A stretch of DNA of 5,706 bases from Streptomyces griseus (GCA_943323705.2 CALPIT020000166.1:1-5706); one strand, 5' to 3'. Shown: positions 1 to 5,706, counted from the stretch's first letter. Notes: a model not told the origin generated them from the letters alone. Made by a program: numbers and translations.

Positions 1-2476
1 GCTGATCACCTTCCATTTGACCGTGTGCAAAGGCGATGCTGATATCCGGACATAATCCCTGAATGAAACTTTTCATTTCTGCCAATCCGTTCACTCTGTT
101 GTGAATGAAGAAAACCTGTCCGCCTCTTTCCGTTTCGTAATAAATAATATCTCGGATGTTATCTTCATTGAAAACAGTTACTTCCGTTTGAATAGGTTGA
201 CGATTGGGTGGAGGTGTGTTGATGATGCTCAAATCTCTTGCTCCCATCAAACTGAACTGTAAGGTTCTTGGTATAGGCGTAGCCGTTAGTGTAAGCGAAT
301 CAACAGTTGTTCTGATTTGCTTTAATTTTTCTTTGGCACTCACACCAAATTTCTGTTCTTCATCAATAATCATCACACCCAAATCTTTAAACTTTACATC
401 TTTACTTAGAATCGCATGCGTTCCAATAATCACATCTATTTTTCCTTCCTCGAGTTTCTTTAAAGTTTCTTTTTTCTCTTTTGAAGATTTGAATCTGTTT
501 ATGAAATCAACCGTCACTGGAAAATCTTTCAACCTTTCTTTGAAGGTTTTATAATGCTGATAAGCTAAAATGGTAGTGGGAACGAGAATGGCAGCTTGTT
601 TCCCATCGCAGCATGATTTGAATGCAGCTCTTACCGCTACTTCCGTTTTGCCAAAACCTACATCACCACAAACCAAACGGTCCATTGGAGAATCTTTTTC
701 CATGTCGCGTTTTACATCTTCAGAAGCTTTTGCCTGATCAGGTGTGTCTTCGTAAATGAAACTTGCCTCTAATTCGGTTTGCATGTAATTGTCAGGCGAA
801 TGAGAAAATCCTTGCTGACTTTTTCGCTGTGCATACAATTGAATTAGGTCTGTCGCAATATCTTTTACTTGCTTTTTTGTTTTCTCTTTCAGCTTGGCCC
901 ATACATCGCTTCCCAGTTTATTCATCTTGGGAATAGAGCCTTCTTTACCGCTGTATTTGCTGATTTTGTGAAGTGATGAAATGTTGACATACAACAAATC
1001 TCCATCTTTATATTGTATTCTAACAGCTTCCTGTAGACGCCCGTTTGCTTCTATTTTTTGTAAGCCACTATATACACCAACGCCATGATCGATATGTGAA
1101 ACATAATCTCCGGGTTGTAATTCGCGAAGTGTTTTTAAAGTAAGCGCTTTGTTTTTACTGAAAGCCTGTTTTACTTTGTATTTGTGATACCGTTGAAAAA
1201 CTTGATGGTCAGTGTAACAAACTACTTTGTTGTCCTTATCAAAAAAGCCTTCATGGATAGAAACCGGAATAGGAGTGACCTGTATCTCTGCTTTCAAATC
1301 AGTAAAAATAACATGAAGCCGTTCCAGTTGTTTTGGATTTTCAGCAAAAATGAAAATATTGTATTTAGCCTTTTCGAATTCCTGTAAGTTTTTAATCAGT
1401 AAATCAAACTGGCGATTGAATGCAGGCTGGGCTTCTGTTTTAAATTCAATATGTTCAATAGGAGTATTGTTATTTTTGAAAGCAGTTTTGTTTCCAATTT
1501 CAACCAGATGTTTTTCAGAAAGTTCTCTTTCTAAATTAGCTATTGTTGTAAAGTCATCAGTGGTGACTGCATTTTTGATGTTGATACTTGCCAATTCATC
1601 TGTATTTTCTTCAACTGGTTGATTGGTTTTTATATGTTCTAAAAACAAAGAAAGATTTTCTGATTCTTGTTCAATTCTATCTTTTATAAAATTCCAGTCA
1701 CGAAGCCAAATGACTGTATTTTCAGGCAAGAATTCTATTAATGAAACTTTTTCACCAGTTTCAAATTGTGTTTCTACATTGGGGATGATATTTACCTGCA
1801 ATAATTTTCTTTCACTCAATTGTGTTTCAGGATCGAAGATGCGAATGCTATCCACTTCGTTTCCAAACAACTCCAATCTATAAGGCTTTTCATTTCCAAA
1901 AGAATAAATATCAATAATGCCACCTCTAACCGCAAACTGTCCGGGTTCGTAAACAAAATCAGTTCTCACAAAACCATGTCCTACAAATTTTTGCAGCATC
2001 CCATTTATATCTAGTACATCTGCTTGTTTGATGCTGATGATATTTTCTGACAATGTTTTCGACAATACCACTTTTTCGAAAACAGCTTCAGGATAAGAAA
2101 CAATAATTTTCTTATTACCGCCACCTGCAATTTTTGTTAAGGCTTCTGTACGAAGCATCACATGACTGCTGTTTAAAAGCTGATAGTTTTTATTGTTTTT
2201 AAAAGAAGAAGGGAAATAAAAAACATCAAGAGCGTTAGTAATATTTTCAACTGTATTTTGAAAATAAGCGGCTTCTTCAGCATCTCTTAGAATGACTAGG
2301 TGATTGGTTTGAGATAAGATTTCATGACTATGGACGGCAGCGAGTAAGAAATCAAAAGCACTCCCCTGAAGTCCTTGCAGGTGCAAATGCTGAGGCTTAG
2401 ACATAGTTATCCTGTTCGCTATCTGAAAACAGCGGGGATCATTTTTGTACACATCCAACAACACATCCAAATTCAT
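1..2476 (-). CDS. mfd: Transcription-repair coupling factor Mfd (3' end outside window)
   Basis: Cytoplasmic DNA translocase that pushes stalled RNA polymerase off damaged DNA and recruits UvrA for nucleotide excision repair. One uninterrupted frame gives 825 codons plus one base before the left edge. UvrB-like N-terminal region, with the family's PGQFAVRGGIIDIY stretch from residue 178; RNA-polymerase-interacting (CarD-like) domain with PGDYVSHIDHGVGVY from 455; translocase domain with TPDQ (578-581), Walker A GDVGFGKT (604-611, Lys610), LVPTTILA, Walker B DEEQ (705-708) and TATPIPRTL (from 731). The rest of translocase domain 2 and the C-terminal domain are missing; family members are about 1,100 residues, so roughly 70-75% is visible. 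I chose ATG 2476 rather than the internal ATG at 2404: the extra 24 residues (MNLDVLLDVYKNDPR...) resemble the N-termini I recall for Bacteroidota Mfd, an in-frame TGA immediately precedes it, and a good promoter box lies about 20 bases upstream. Product is near certain. Confidence 0.97.
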   Translation of the reverse strand, partial: MNLDVLLDVYKNDPRCFQIANRITMSKPQHLHLQGLQGSAFDFLLAAVHSHEILSQTNHLVILRDAEEAAYFQNTVENITNALDVFYFPSSFKNNKNYQLLNSSHVMLRTEALTKIAGGGNKKIIVSYPEAVFEKVVLSKTLSENIISIKQADVLDINGMLQKFVGHGFVRTDFVYEPGQFAVRGGIIDIYSFGNEKPYRLELFGNEVDSIRIFDPETQLSERKLLQVNIIPNVETQFETGEKVSLIEFLPENTVIWLRDWNFIKDRIEQESENLSLFLEHIKTNQPVEENTDELASINIKNAVTTDDFTTIANLERELSEKHLVEIGNKTAFKNNNTPIEHIEFKTEAQPAFNRQFDLLIKNLQEFEKAKYNIFIFAENPKQLERLHVIFTDLKAEIQVTPIPVSIHEGFFDKDNKVVCYTDHQVFQRYHKYKVKQAFSKNKALTLKTLRELQPGDYVSHIDHGVGVYSGLQKIEANGRLQEAVRIQYKDGDLLYVNISSLHKISKYSGKEGSIPKMNKLGSDVWAKLKEKTKKQVKDIATDLIQLYAQRKSQQGFSHSPDNYMQTELEASFIYEDTPDQAKASEDVKRDMEKDSPMDRLVCGDVGFGKTEVAVRAAFKSCCDGKQAAILVPTTILAYQHYKTFKERLKDFPVTVDFINRFKSSKEKKETLKKLEEGKIDVIIGTHAILSKDVKFKDLGVMIIDEEQKFGVSAKEKLKQIRTTVDSLTLTATPIPRTLQFSLMGARDLSIINTPPPNRQPIQTEVTVFNEDNIRDIIYYETERGGQVFFIHNRVNGLAEMKSFIQGLCPDISIAFAHGQMEGDQ

Positions 2477-2497
2477 TCACCCGATTTATAATGGGGG

Positions 2498-2505
2498 CAA
2501 AGATA
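2498..2505 (-). promoter_or_regulatory. Probable mfd promoter, Bacteroidota -7 box
   Basis: On the minus strand this reads TATCTTTG, an exact match to the TAnnTTTG -7 consensus of the Bacteroidota housekeeping sigma factor, followed by GCCCCC. It ends 21 bases before the mfd ATG at 2476, giving a leader of roughly 10-20 bases. No clear TTG -33 element is seen at the usual distance. The position supports the upstream mfd start. Confidence 0.65.
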
Positions 2506-2535
2506 ATTCACAATCAGAATAGTCTATATTATTTC

Positions 2536-2544
2536 TACATTTTG
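2536..2544 (+). promoter_or_regulatory. Possible weak -7 box for the reductase gene
   Basis: TACATTTTG resembles TAnnTTTG but carries one extra T, and no TTG -33 element is visible upstream. It ends 22 bases before the reductase ATG at 2567, a plausible distance for this phylum. The divergent mfd box lies about 30 bases away, so the two promoters would share a compact region. Tentative. Confidence 0.3.
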
Positions 2545-2566
2545 TACCTTACTGAAAATAATTGAT

Positions 2567-3286
2567 ATGGCTCTGCAACCCTGGAGAAAAGGAATTGTCA
2601 TTAAAATTGAAAATGAAACACCGGATACACGCCGGTTCTATATTGAAATACCTGAAATTTCGTCATTTGAATTTACTCCCGGACAGTTCATTACACTTGA
2701 TTTGCCCATTCATGAAAAATCAAATAAAAGATGGAGAAGTTATTCAATTGCTTCAAGGCCTGATAGAACCAATGTTATTGAATTATTGATTGTACTCAAC
2801 CCTCAAGGTTTGGGAACGCCATATTTATTTAACGAAATTAAAGTTGGCAGTGAACTTACCTTAAGAGGTCCACAAGGTGTTTTTGTTTTACAACAGCCAT
2901 TGGAAAAAGATTTGTTTTTGATTTGTACGGGCACTGGAATTGCACCTTTCAGGAGTATGGTGCAACATATTTTTAATCATCAAATACCACATCAAAAAAT
3001 CTATCTCATTTACGGCTGCAGAAATAAAAATAACCTTATGTATTTTGAGGAGCTTAATGCACTACAAAAGGAGATGAGAGATTTTATTTATATCCCCACA
3101 TTGTCAAGAGAAACTTGGGAAGGAAAAACAGGTTATGTGCATGATGTTTACTTGGAAATCATCACACAACATGCCCCAGCAAATTTTTATTTATGCGGTT
3201 GGAAAGAAATGATTGATGATGCTAAAAATAAAATTATCGGATTGGGTTATGATAAAAAAGACATCCATATTGAATTGTATGGATAG
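2567..3286 (+). CDS. Ferredoxin/flavodoxin-NAD(P)H reductase-like flavoprotein
   Basis: Predicted FAD-containing oxidoreductase of the ferredoxin-NADP reductase superfamily, moving electrons between NAD(P)H and a small carrier such as ferredoxin or flavodoxin in the cytoplasm. The 239-residue protein has an N-terminal FAD-binding barrel (about 1-108) with the FAD-contacting RSYS motif (57-60) and GPQG (101-104). The NAD(P)-binding half has CTGTGIAPFRSM (120-131), YLIYGCRN (146-153) and the C-terminal FYLCGWKEMI (207-216). The chain ends in IHIELYG just after that domain. There is no [2Fe-2S] domain, no membrane segment and no signal peptide, so it is a stand-alone reductase rather than a multidomain oxygenase reductase. 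ATG 2567 fits, because the FAD barrel begins directly after it. Neighbours are unrelated: mfd diverges upstream and an exported hydrolase converges downstream. The physiological partner and NADH versus NADPH preference cannot be read from the sequence. Confidence 0.9.
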   Translation: MALQPWRKGIVIKIENETPDTRRFYIEIPEISSFEFTPGQFITLDLPIHEKSNKRWRSYSIASRPDRTNVIELLIVLNPQGLGTPYLFNEIKVGSELTLRGPQGVFVLQQPLEKDLFLICTGTGIAPFRSMVQHIFNHQIPHQKIYLIYGCRNKNNLMYFEELNALQKEMRDFIYIPTLSRETWEGKTGYVHDVYLEIITQHAPANFYLCGWKEMIDDAKNKIIGLGYDKKDIHIELYG

Positions 3287-3310
3287 TAAGATTATCTGAC
3301 TTATTTTTTT
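3285..3310 (+). terminator. Possible weak terminator after the reductase gene
   Basis: AGTAAG (3285-3290) can pair with CTTATT (3300-3305), six pairs including one G-U, around a nine-base loop; a T run covers 3304-3310. The stem is AT-rich and overlaps the TAG stop. The T run lies in the last codons of the convergent hydrolase gene. It could end plus-strand transcription, but the stem is weak. Confidence 0.3.
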
Positions 3311-4524
3311 ATTTGCAATTCATCAAACCATTGTTTCCATTGAGGAACGGCTCTTCCATAAGTAATTCTGTGAGTGGCATCGGCGCCTGCAGAAAAAGCT
3401 TCCACTTTGTCGTTTCCCATAGCTTTCTGCCAGTTGTATGGAGTTCTTGCCAAGCCTATTGTCAGACATTCATCAATGTCACCATAATACATACGTACTG
3501 GTGTTTTCACATCCCAGCGATAAGGATGCATCTCAGAAACCAGTTTACCATAAGCTGATTGTTTGTAATAAGCAGGATCGAAATATTCGGGTCGAATCAA
3601 TTTATGCAGATCTATTGGAAAGTCTTTATACTCAACTGTTGTATCTTTCATATAAATCCTTTTAGCTATGCTATATTGTTCATCAGTAAATACGCCTTTA
3701 GCCAAACCAGGAATCTGATAATATTCTTCAAAAGCAAATGCTGTAAGAATAAACATTGTAGTTACCCATGGCGCATCAATTTTTCTTGGATGAGAAAGAA
3801 ATCCGTTGGTCATAACAAATCCATCACATTGTGCAGCAGCTGTACCCGCAGCTTTTACTTTTATACCAGAAGCTTCCAATTTTTCAAGAAACGCCATGGT
3901 AATCACGCCGCCCTGCGACCAACCGGTGATGAAGAAATCGGTGATGCTGATGTTTTCTTTTGCCAAGATAATTTTAGCGGCTTCATACATGTCGAACGAT
4001 GCCTGCACTTGACTGTTGACAACGATGTATGAATCTTTTTCTTTTGAACTACCCAAACCGAAATAATCTGGTCCGATGACTACATAACCCTGACCAGCAA
4101 ATTGTGCAATCATGAATTGGGTTTCCCAGGATTTATCGATAGTTGAGGGAACACCCATGTTGCCATAAATGGTGCCGTGTTGATAAGAAACCAAAGGCAT
4201 AGATTTGGCGCCGGTAACCGGAATTGCGATAAGACCCGAAGCTATTGTTGGTCTGTTGTTTTGTTCAGGAACTACAGAGTTATATTCAACTCTGTAAAGT
4301 TTTACAGCATTTTTTGCGGCTGAGTATGTTTCTTTTGATTCAATAATTTCAGGAACTTCTTTATTTAAAATGTTGTTCAGCTTATTGACATCATAAGTGC
4401 CGATATATTGATATCTGATTGAAGGGGTAACGCTGATGAATGAAGCGTTTGACTGTGCCCAAATGTTTTCTACTGTAATGAAAGTCAATAAAAAGAAAAA
4501 ACAAAATGAAAGAGATTTTTTCAT
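3301..4524 (-). CDS. Exported alpha/beta hydrolase, secretory-lipase-like
   Basis: A 407-residue predicted secreted serine hydrolase, probably an esterase, lipase or peptidase-like enzyme in the periplasm or outside the cell. Residues 1-24 form a type I signal peptide (MKKS, a hydrophobic FCFFFLLTFI core, cleavage region near WAQ). The alpha/beta-hydrolase fold is shown by a strand followed by HGT (116-118, likely oxyanion region), GYVVIGPDYFGLG (146-158), the nucleophile elbow GWSQGG (201-206, Ser203), the strand MYYGDIDE (345-352, Asp349 or Asp351 as the acid) and a late His385 in ATHR. Arrangement and size resemble bacterial relatives of the LIP secretory lipase family (PF03583); the substrate is unknown. 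The ATG is followed at once by the signal peptide, so the start is secure. The repeat-protein gene ends 23 bases upstream on the same strand with no obvious terminator between, suggesting co-transcription. The 3' end converges on the reductase gene with a 14-base gap. Confidence 0.88.
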   Translation of the reverse strand: MKKSLSFCFFFLLTFITVENIWAQSNASFISVTPSIRYQYIGTYDVNKLNNILNKEVPEIIESKETYSAAKNAVKLYRVEYNSVVPEQNNRPTIASGLIAIPVTGAKSMPLVSYQHGTIYGNMGVPSTIDKSWETQFMIAQFAGQGYVVIGPDYFGLGSSKEKDSYIVVNSQVQASFDMYEAAKIILAKENISITDFFITGWSQGGVITMAFLEKLEASGIKVKAAGTAAAQCDGFVMTNGFLSHPRKIDAPWVTTMFILTAFAFEEYYQIPGLAKGVFTDEQYSIAKRIYMKDTTVEYKDFPIDLHKLIRPEYFDPAYYKQSAYGKLVSEMHPYRWDVKTPVRMYYGDIDECLTIGLARTPYNWQKAMGNDKVEAFSAGADATHRITYGRAVPQWKQWFDELQIKK

Positions 4525-4547
4525 AATAGAATTTTAAAAAATGAATA

Positions 4548-4886
4548 TTAATACATAATAGCTTTTTTGCTTGATTTATTCCAGCCCGCTCTGCTTTCGT
4601 AATCAACAAAATAGATTTTCAAATCAGCTTGGCTCTCATAATCTACAAAGAATATTTTTTTATCGGCTTGAGAAGCATAATCTGTGAAAAACCATTTGCC
4701 TTCATTCTTATCAGCTTGGCTTTGGTATTTAACTTTAAATACTTTCAAGTCCGCCTGGCTTTCATATTTTACTACAAATACTTTCACATCAGCTTGAGAA
4801 GCATAATCAACAGAAAATACTTTTTGAGCATTGAGGTTGACATTACATGCGAATGATAAAATGCAAATGATGATGATTTTTTTCAT
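4548..4886 (-). CDS. Small exported SQAD-repeat protein, DUF6150 / septoil-knot-like
   Basis: A 112-residue protein with a signal peptide (residues 1-21, MKKIIIICILSFAC...NAQ) followed by six tandem repeats of about 13 residues, pattern [VIW][FY]xVxYxSQADxK, at 23-35, 36-48, 49-64, 65-77, 78-90 and 91-103. The third has a three-residue insertion (KNEGK). The last is degenerate (YESRAGWN), and a short basic tail, SSKKAIMY, ends the chain. Alternating hydrophobic residues suggest one short beta-strand per repeat. From memory this matches the small Bacteroidota family DUF6150, now called the '7(1) septoil knot' domain after a predicted seven-crossing backbone knot; I cannot search to confirm it. 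Molecular function is unknown. The mature protein has no cysteine, so disulfides do not hold it together. ATG 4886 begins directly at the signal peptide. The exported hydrolase follows 23 bases downstream and is probably in the same transcript; upstream lies a repeat-rich intergenic region. Confidence 0.85.
   Translation of the reverse strand: MKKIIIICILSFACNVNLNAQKVFSVDYASQADVKVFVVKYESQADLKVFKVKYQSQADKNEGKWFFTDYASQADKKIFFVDYESQADLKIYFVDYESRAGWNKSSKKAIMY
4578..4820 (-). repeat. Six in-gene 39-bp repeats encoding Y-x-SQAD units
   Basis: Units, in gene order: 4820-4782, 4781-4743, 4742-4695 (48 bases, three extra codons), 4694-4656, 4655-4617, 4616-4578. Protein repeats are close to identical in the YxSQAD core, but the DNA has diverged at silent sites (SQAD is written with TCT or AGC serine, CAA or CAG, GCT, GCC or GCG). 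These are therefore old, selected protein repeats, not a recent slippage array. Confidence 0.9.
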
Positions 4887-4909
4887 TTTAAATGATTTTT
4901 ATTTTTTGC

Positions 4910-4942
4910 CACAAAGGCACTAAAACACAAAGATTCACAAAG
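4910..4942. repeat. CACAAAG iterated element
   Basis: CACAAAG occurs at 4910-4916, 4926-4932 and 4936-4942, with a related CACTAAA between them (4918-4924). On the minus strand it reads as repeated CTTTGTG. I recall similar CACAAAG strings between genes in other Bacteroidota genomes, so it is probably one copy of a dispersed intergenic element; only this copy is visible here. Confidence 0.6.
4912..4941 (-). promoter_or_regulatory. Candidate promoter for repeat-protein/hydrolase pair
   Basis: On the minus strand, TTTG (4941-4938) is followed 18 bases later by TGCCTTTG (4919-4912). The second is one mismatch from the TAnnTTTG -7 box, and the spacing is close to that of Bacteroidota promoters with a TTTG -33 element. 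The box ends 25 bases before the ATG at 4886. Both elements are supplied by the CTTTGTG repeats, so the match could be incidental. Confidence 0.4.
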
Positions 4943-4961
4943 TTTTTGTTCTATCTGCCAC

Positions 4962-5003
4962 TTCCTTTTTCCTAATTCCCAATTCCTAATTTCCTATTCC
5001 TTA
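4962..5003. repeat. TTCCYAA heptamer tract
   Basis: Six consecutive 7-base units in register: TTCCTTT, TTCCTAA, TTCCCAA, TTCCTAA, TTTCCTA and TTCCTTA. The middle three are near identical and the outer ones degenerate. The plus strand is pyrimidine-rich. It lies between the CACAAAG element and the inverted-repeat element and shares its last bases with the latter. No coding potential is apparent. Confidence 0.65.
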
Positions 5004-5070
5004 GTGTCACCCCTAAGGGGTTCTGTTCTTTACGAAACTTCTCGTTGGAATAGTGACACTCCTTAGAAGT
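4999..5070. repeat. Inverted-repeat element able to fold several ways
   Basis: AGTGTCAC (5003-5010) is complementary to GTGACACT (5053-5060), an exact 8-bp outer stem. Between them CCCCTAAGGGG (5010-5020) is itself palindromic and ACGA/TCGT (5032-5035, 5041-5044) can form a small hairpin. Competing pairings exist: CCTTAG (4999-5004) with CTAAGG (5013-5018), CTATTCC (4994-5000) with GGAATAG (5047-5053), and ACTTCT (5037-5042) with AGAAGT (5065-5070). No T run follows on either strand, so it is not a standard intrinsic terminator. It may be a REP-like or MITE-like repeat, or a structured 3' region of the glyS transcript. Confidence 0.6.
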
Positions 5071-5076
5071 TGAAGC

Positions 5077-5160
5077 CATCCAGCATCCAGTATCTAGCAT
5101 CCAGTATCCAGCATCTAGCATCTAGTATCCAGTATCCAGTATCCAGCATCCAGCATCACT
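5077..5160. repeat. YATCYAG heptanucleotide tandem array
   Basis: Eleven uninterrupted 7-base units fitting YATCYAG (CATCCAG, TATCCAG, CATCTAG, TATCTAG) run from 5077 to 5153, followed by a degenerate twelfth, CATCACT (5154-5160). All variation among the eleven is transition-type at two positions. The twelfth unit contains the complement of the glyS TGA stop (5156-5158), so the array begins exactly at the end of that gene. It is a simple-sequence tract that could change in copy number. Confidence 0.9.
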
Positions 5161-5706
5161 CACACGCTTTCCCCACCATATTCCTCACTTCACTAATCGG
5201 AATTCTCTCCTGAGTCATCGTATCTCTGTATCTGATGGTAACAGTATTGTCTTCTTTGGTTTGATGATCGATGGTTACACAGAAAGGAGTACCAATCGCA
5301 TCCATTCTTCTGTAACGTTTGCCGATAGCATCTTTCTCTTCGTAGAAACAATGGAAATGAGGTTTACATTCATTCAACAATGCCGTCGCGATTTCTGGCA
5401 AACCATCTTTTTTCAACAAAGGAAGAATAGCCAATTTGGTAGGAGCAATCTTTGCAGGAATTTTCATTACCACACGACTGTCTTCTGTTCCATCTTCTTT
5501 GGTCCACTTTTCTTCTTGATAAGCCAGTGATATAACAGTCAAGAATAGACGATCAAGTCCAACTGAAGTTTCTACAACAAAAGGAGTGTAGTTACCGTAA
5601 GGTTTTCCTTCAGCATTCAAATCGTTATCGAAATATTGAATTTTCTTTTTGCTGAATTTGGCGTGCTGACTTAAATCAAAATCAGTACGACTGTGTATGC
5701 CTTCCA
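5156..5706 (-). CDS. glyS: Glycyl-tRNA synthetase, class II, C-terminal part (5' end outside window)
   Basis: Attaches glycine to tRNA-Gly in the cytoplasm. The reading frame stays open to the right edge, giving 182 complete codons; the true start lies outside, and a TTG at 5620 is internal. Counting from the first full codon, EGIHSRTDFDLSQH (1-14) matches the catalytic region of the dimeric eukaryote/archaea-type enzyme. Class II motif 3 is VETSVGLDRLFL (44-55), with the ATP-binding Arg52. The anticodon-binding domain follows: KIAPTKLAILPLL, then YRRMDAIGTPFCVTID and a final RYRDTMTQERIPISEV. The chain ends KACE, at the usual point for this family, so the C-terminus is complete. Family length near 500 residues implies that about one third is visible. 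This is the single-chain enzyme, not the separate alpha and beta subunits (GlyQ/GlyS) of Escherichia coli, although the same symbol is used. A heptamer array abuts the stop codon. Identification is very secure. Confidence 0.96.
   Translation of the reverse strand, partial: EGIHSRTDFDLSQHAKFSKKKIQYFDNDLNAEGKPYGNYTPFVVETSVGLDRLFLTVISLAYQEEKWTKEDGTEDSRVVMKIPAKIAPTKLAILPLLKKDGLPEIATALLNECKPHFHCFYEEKDAIGKRYRRMDAIGTPFCVTIDHQTKEDNTVTIRYRDTMTQERIPISEVRNMVGKACE

Noticed and set aside
204..2014. Several plus-strand open frames of 64-116 codons
   Set aside because: They lie antisense to mfd, whose frame is continuous and carries every expected motif; their products are low-complexity and show no recognisable domain.
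2449..2470. Direct repeat ACACATCCAA, two copies two bases apart, as an operator upstream of mfd
   Set aside because: With the upstream mfd start it lies inside the coding region and simply encodes the LDV-LLDV peptide.
3313..4032. Plus-strand open frames opposite the hydrolase gene
   Set aside because: They are antisense shadows of a well-supported coding frame with a signal peptide and catalytic motifs.
4391..4609. Minus-strand 72-codon frame bridging the repeat-protein and hydrolase genes
   Set aside because: It is an out-of-frame reading of the two real genes; its product is a frameshifted version of the repeat tail and hydrolase signal peptide.
4999..5020. Intrinsic terminator of glyS
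   Set aside because: The hairpin is present but no T run follows in the glyS transcript direction, so only a generic structured element is supported.
4578..5160. CRISPR array
   Set aside because: The repeats are either in-frame protein repeats of 39 bases with no spacers or 7-base units with no spacers; no cas genes are present.
5618..5620. TTG as the start of a short 154-codon gene
   Set aside because: The frame continues upstream to the window edge with conserved GlyRS sequence (EGIHSRTDFDL), so the TTG is internal.

Overview
This window looks like a low-GC chromosomal segment from a member of the Bacteroidota, perhaps a Chitinophagaceae- or Sphingobacteriia-like lineage (the finer placement is inference). 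The evidence is a clear TAnnTTTG-type -7 promoter box, weak Shine-Dalgarno signals, two short-signal-peptide proteins with MKK starts and AQ cleavage regions, and a small exported protein made of Y-x-SQAD repeats, a type I associate with this phylum.

Layout, left to right. (1) 1-2476, minus strand: the N-terminal ~825 residues of the transcription-repair coupling factor Mfd, cut by the left edge. (2) 2477-2566: a short divergent promoter region. (3) 2567-3286, plus strand: a stand-alone ferredoxin/flavodoxin-NAD(P)H reductase-type flavoprotein. (4) 3301-4524, minus strand: an exported alpha/beta hydrolase resembling secretory lipases, convergent with the reductase and only 14 bases from it. 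(5) 4548-4886, minus strand: a 112-residue exported protein built from six 13-residue repeats, resembling the DUF6150 / '7(1) septoil knot' family. It lies 23 bases upstream of the hydrolase and is probably co-transcribed with it. (6) 4887-5155: a 269-base intergenic region made almost entirely of short repeats: CACAAAG iterations, a TTCCYAA heptamer tract, a GTGTCAC inverted-repeat element and a YATCYAG heptamer array. (7) 5156-5706, minus strand: the C-terminal part of class II glycyl-tRNA synthetase, cut by the right edge.

mfd and glyS are housekeeping genes, and the reductase is probably general redox metabolism. The likely functional pair is the two exported proteins (repeat protein plus hydrolase). 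Nothing here is a defence system, mobile element or CRISPR locus. The most interesting content is the repeat protein, whose serine codons suggest it arose by duplication of a three-repeat block, and the composite repeat-only intergenic region, in which the heptamer array runs into the glyS stop codon.
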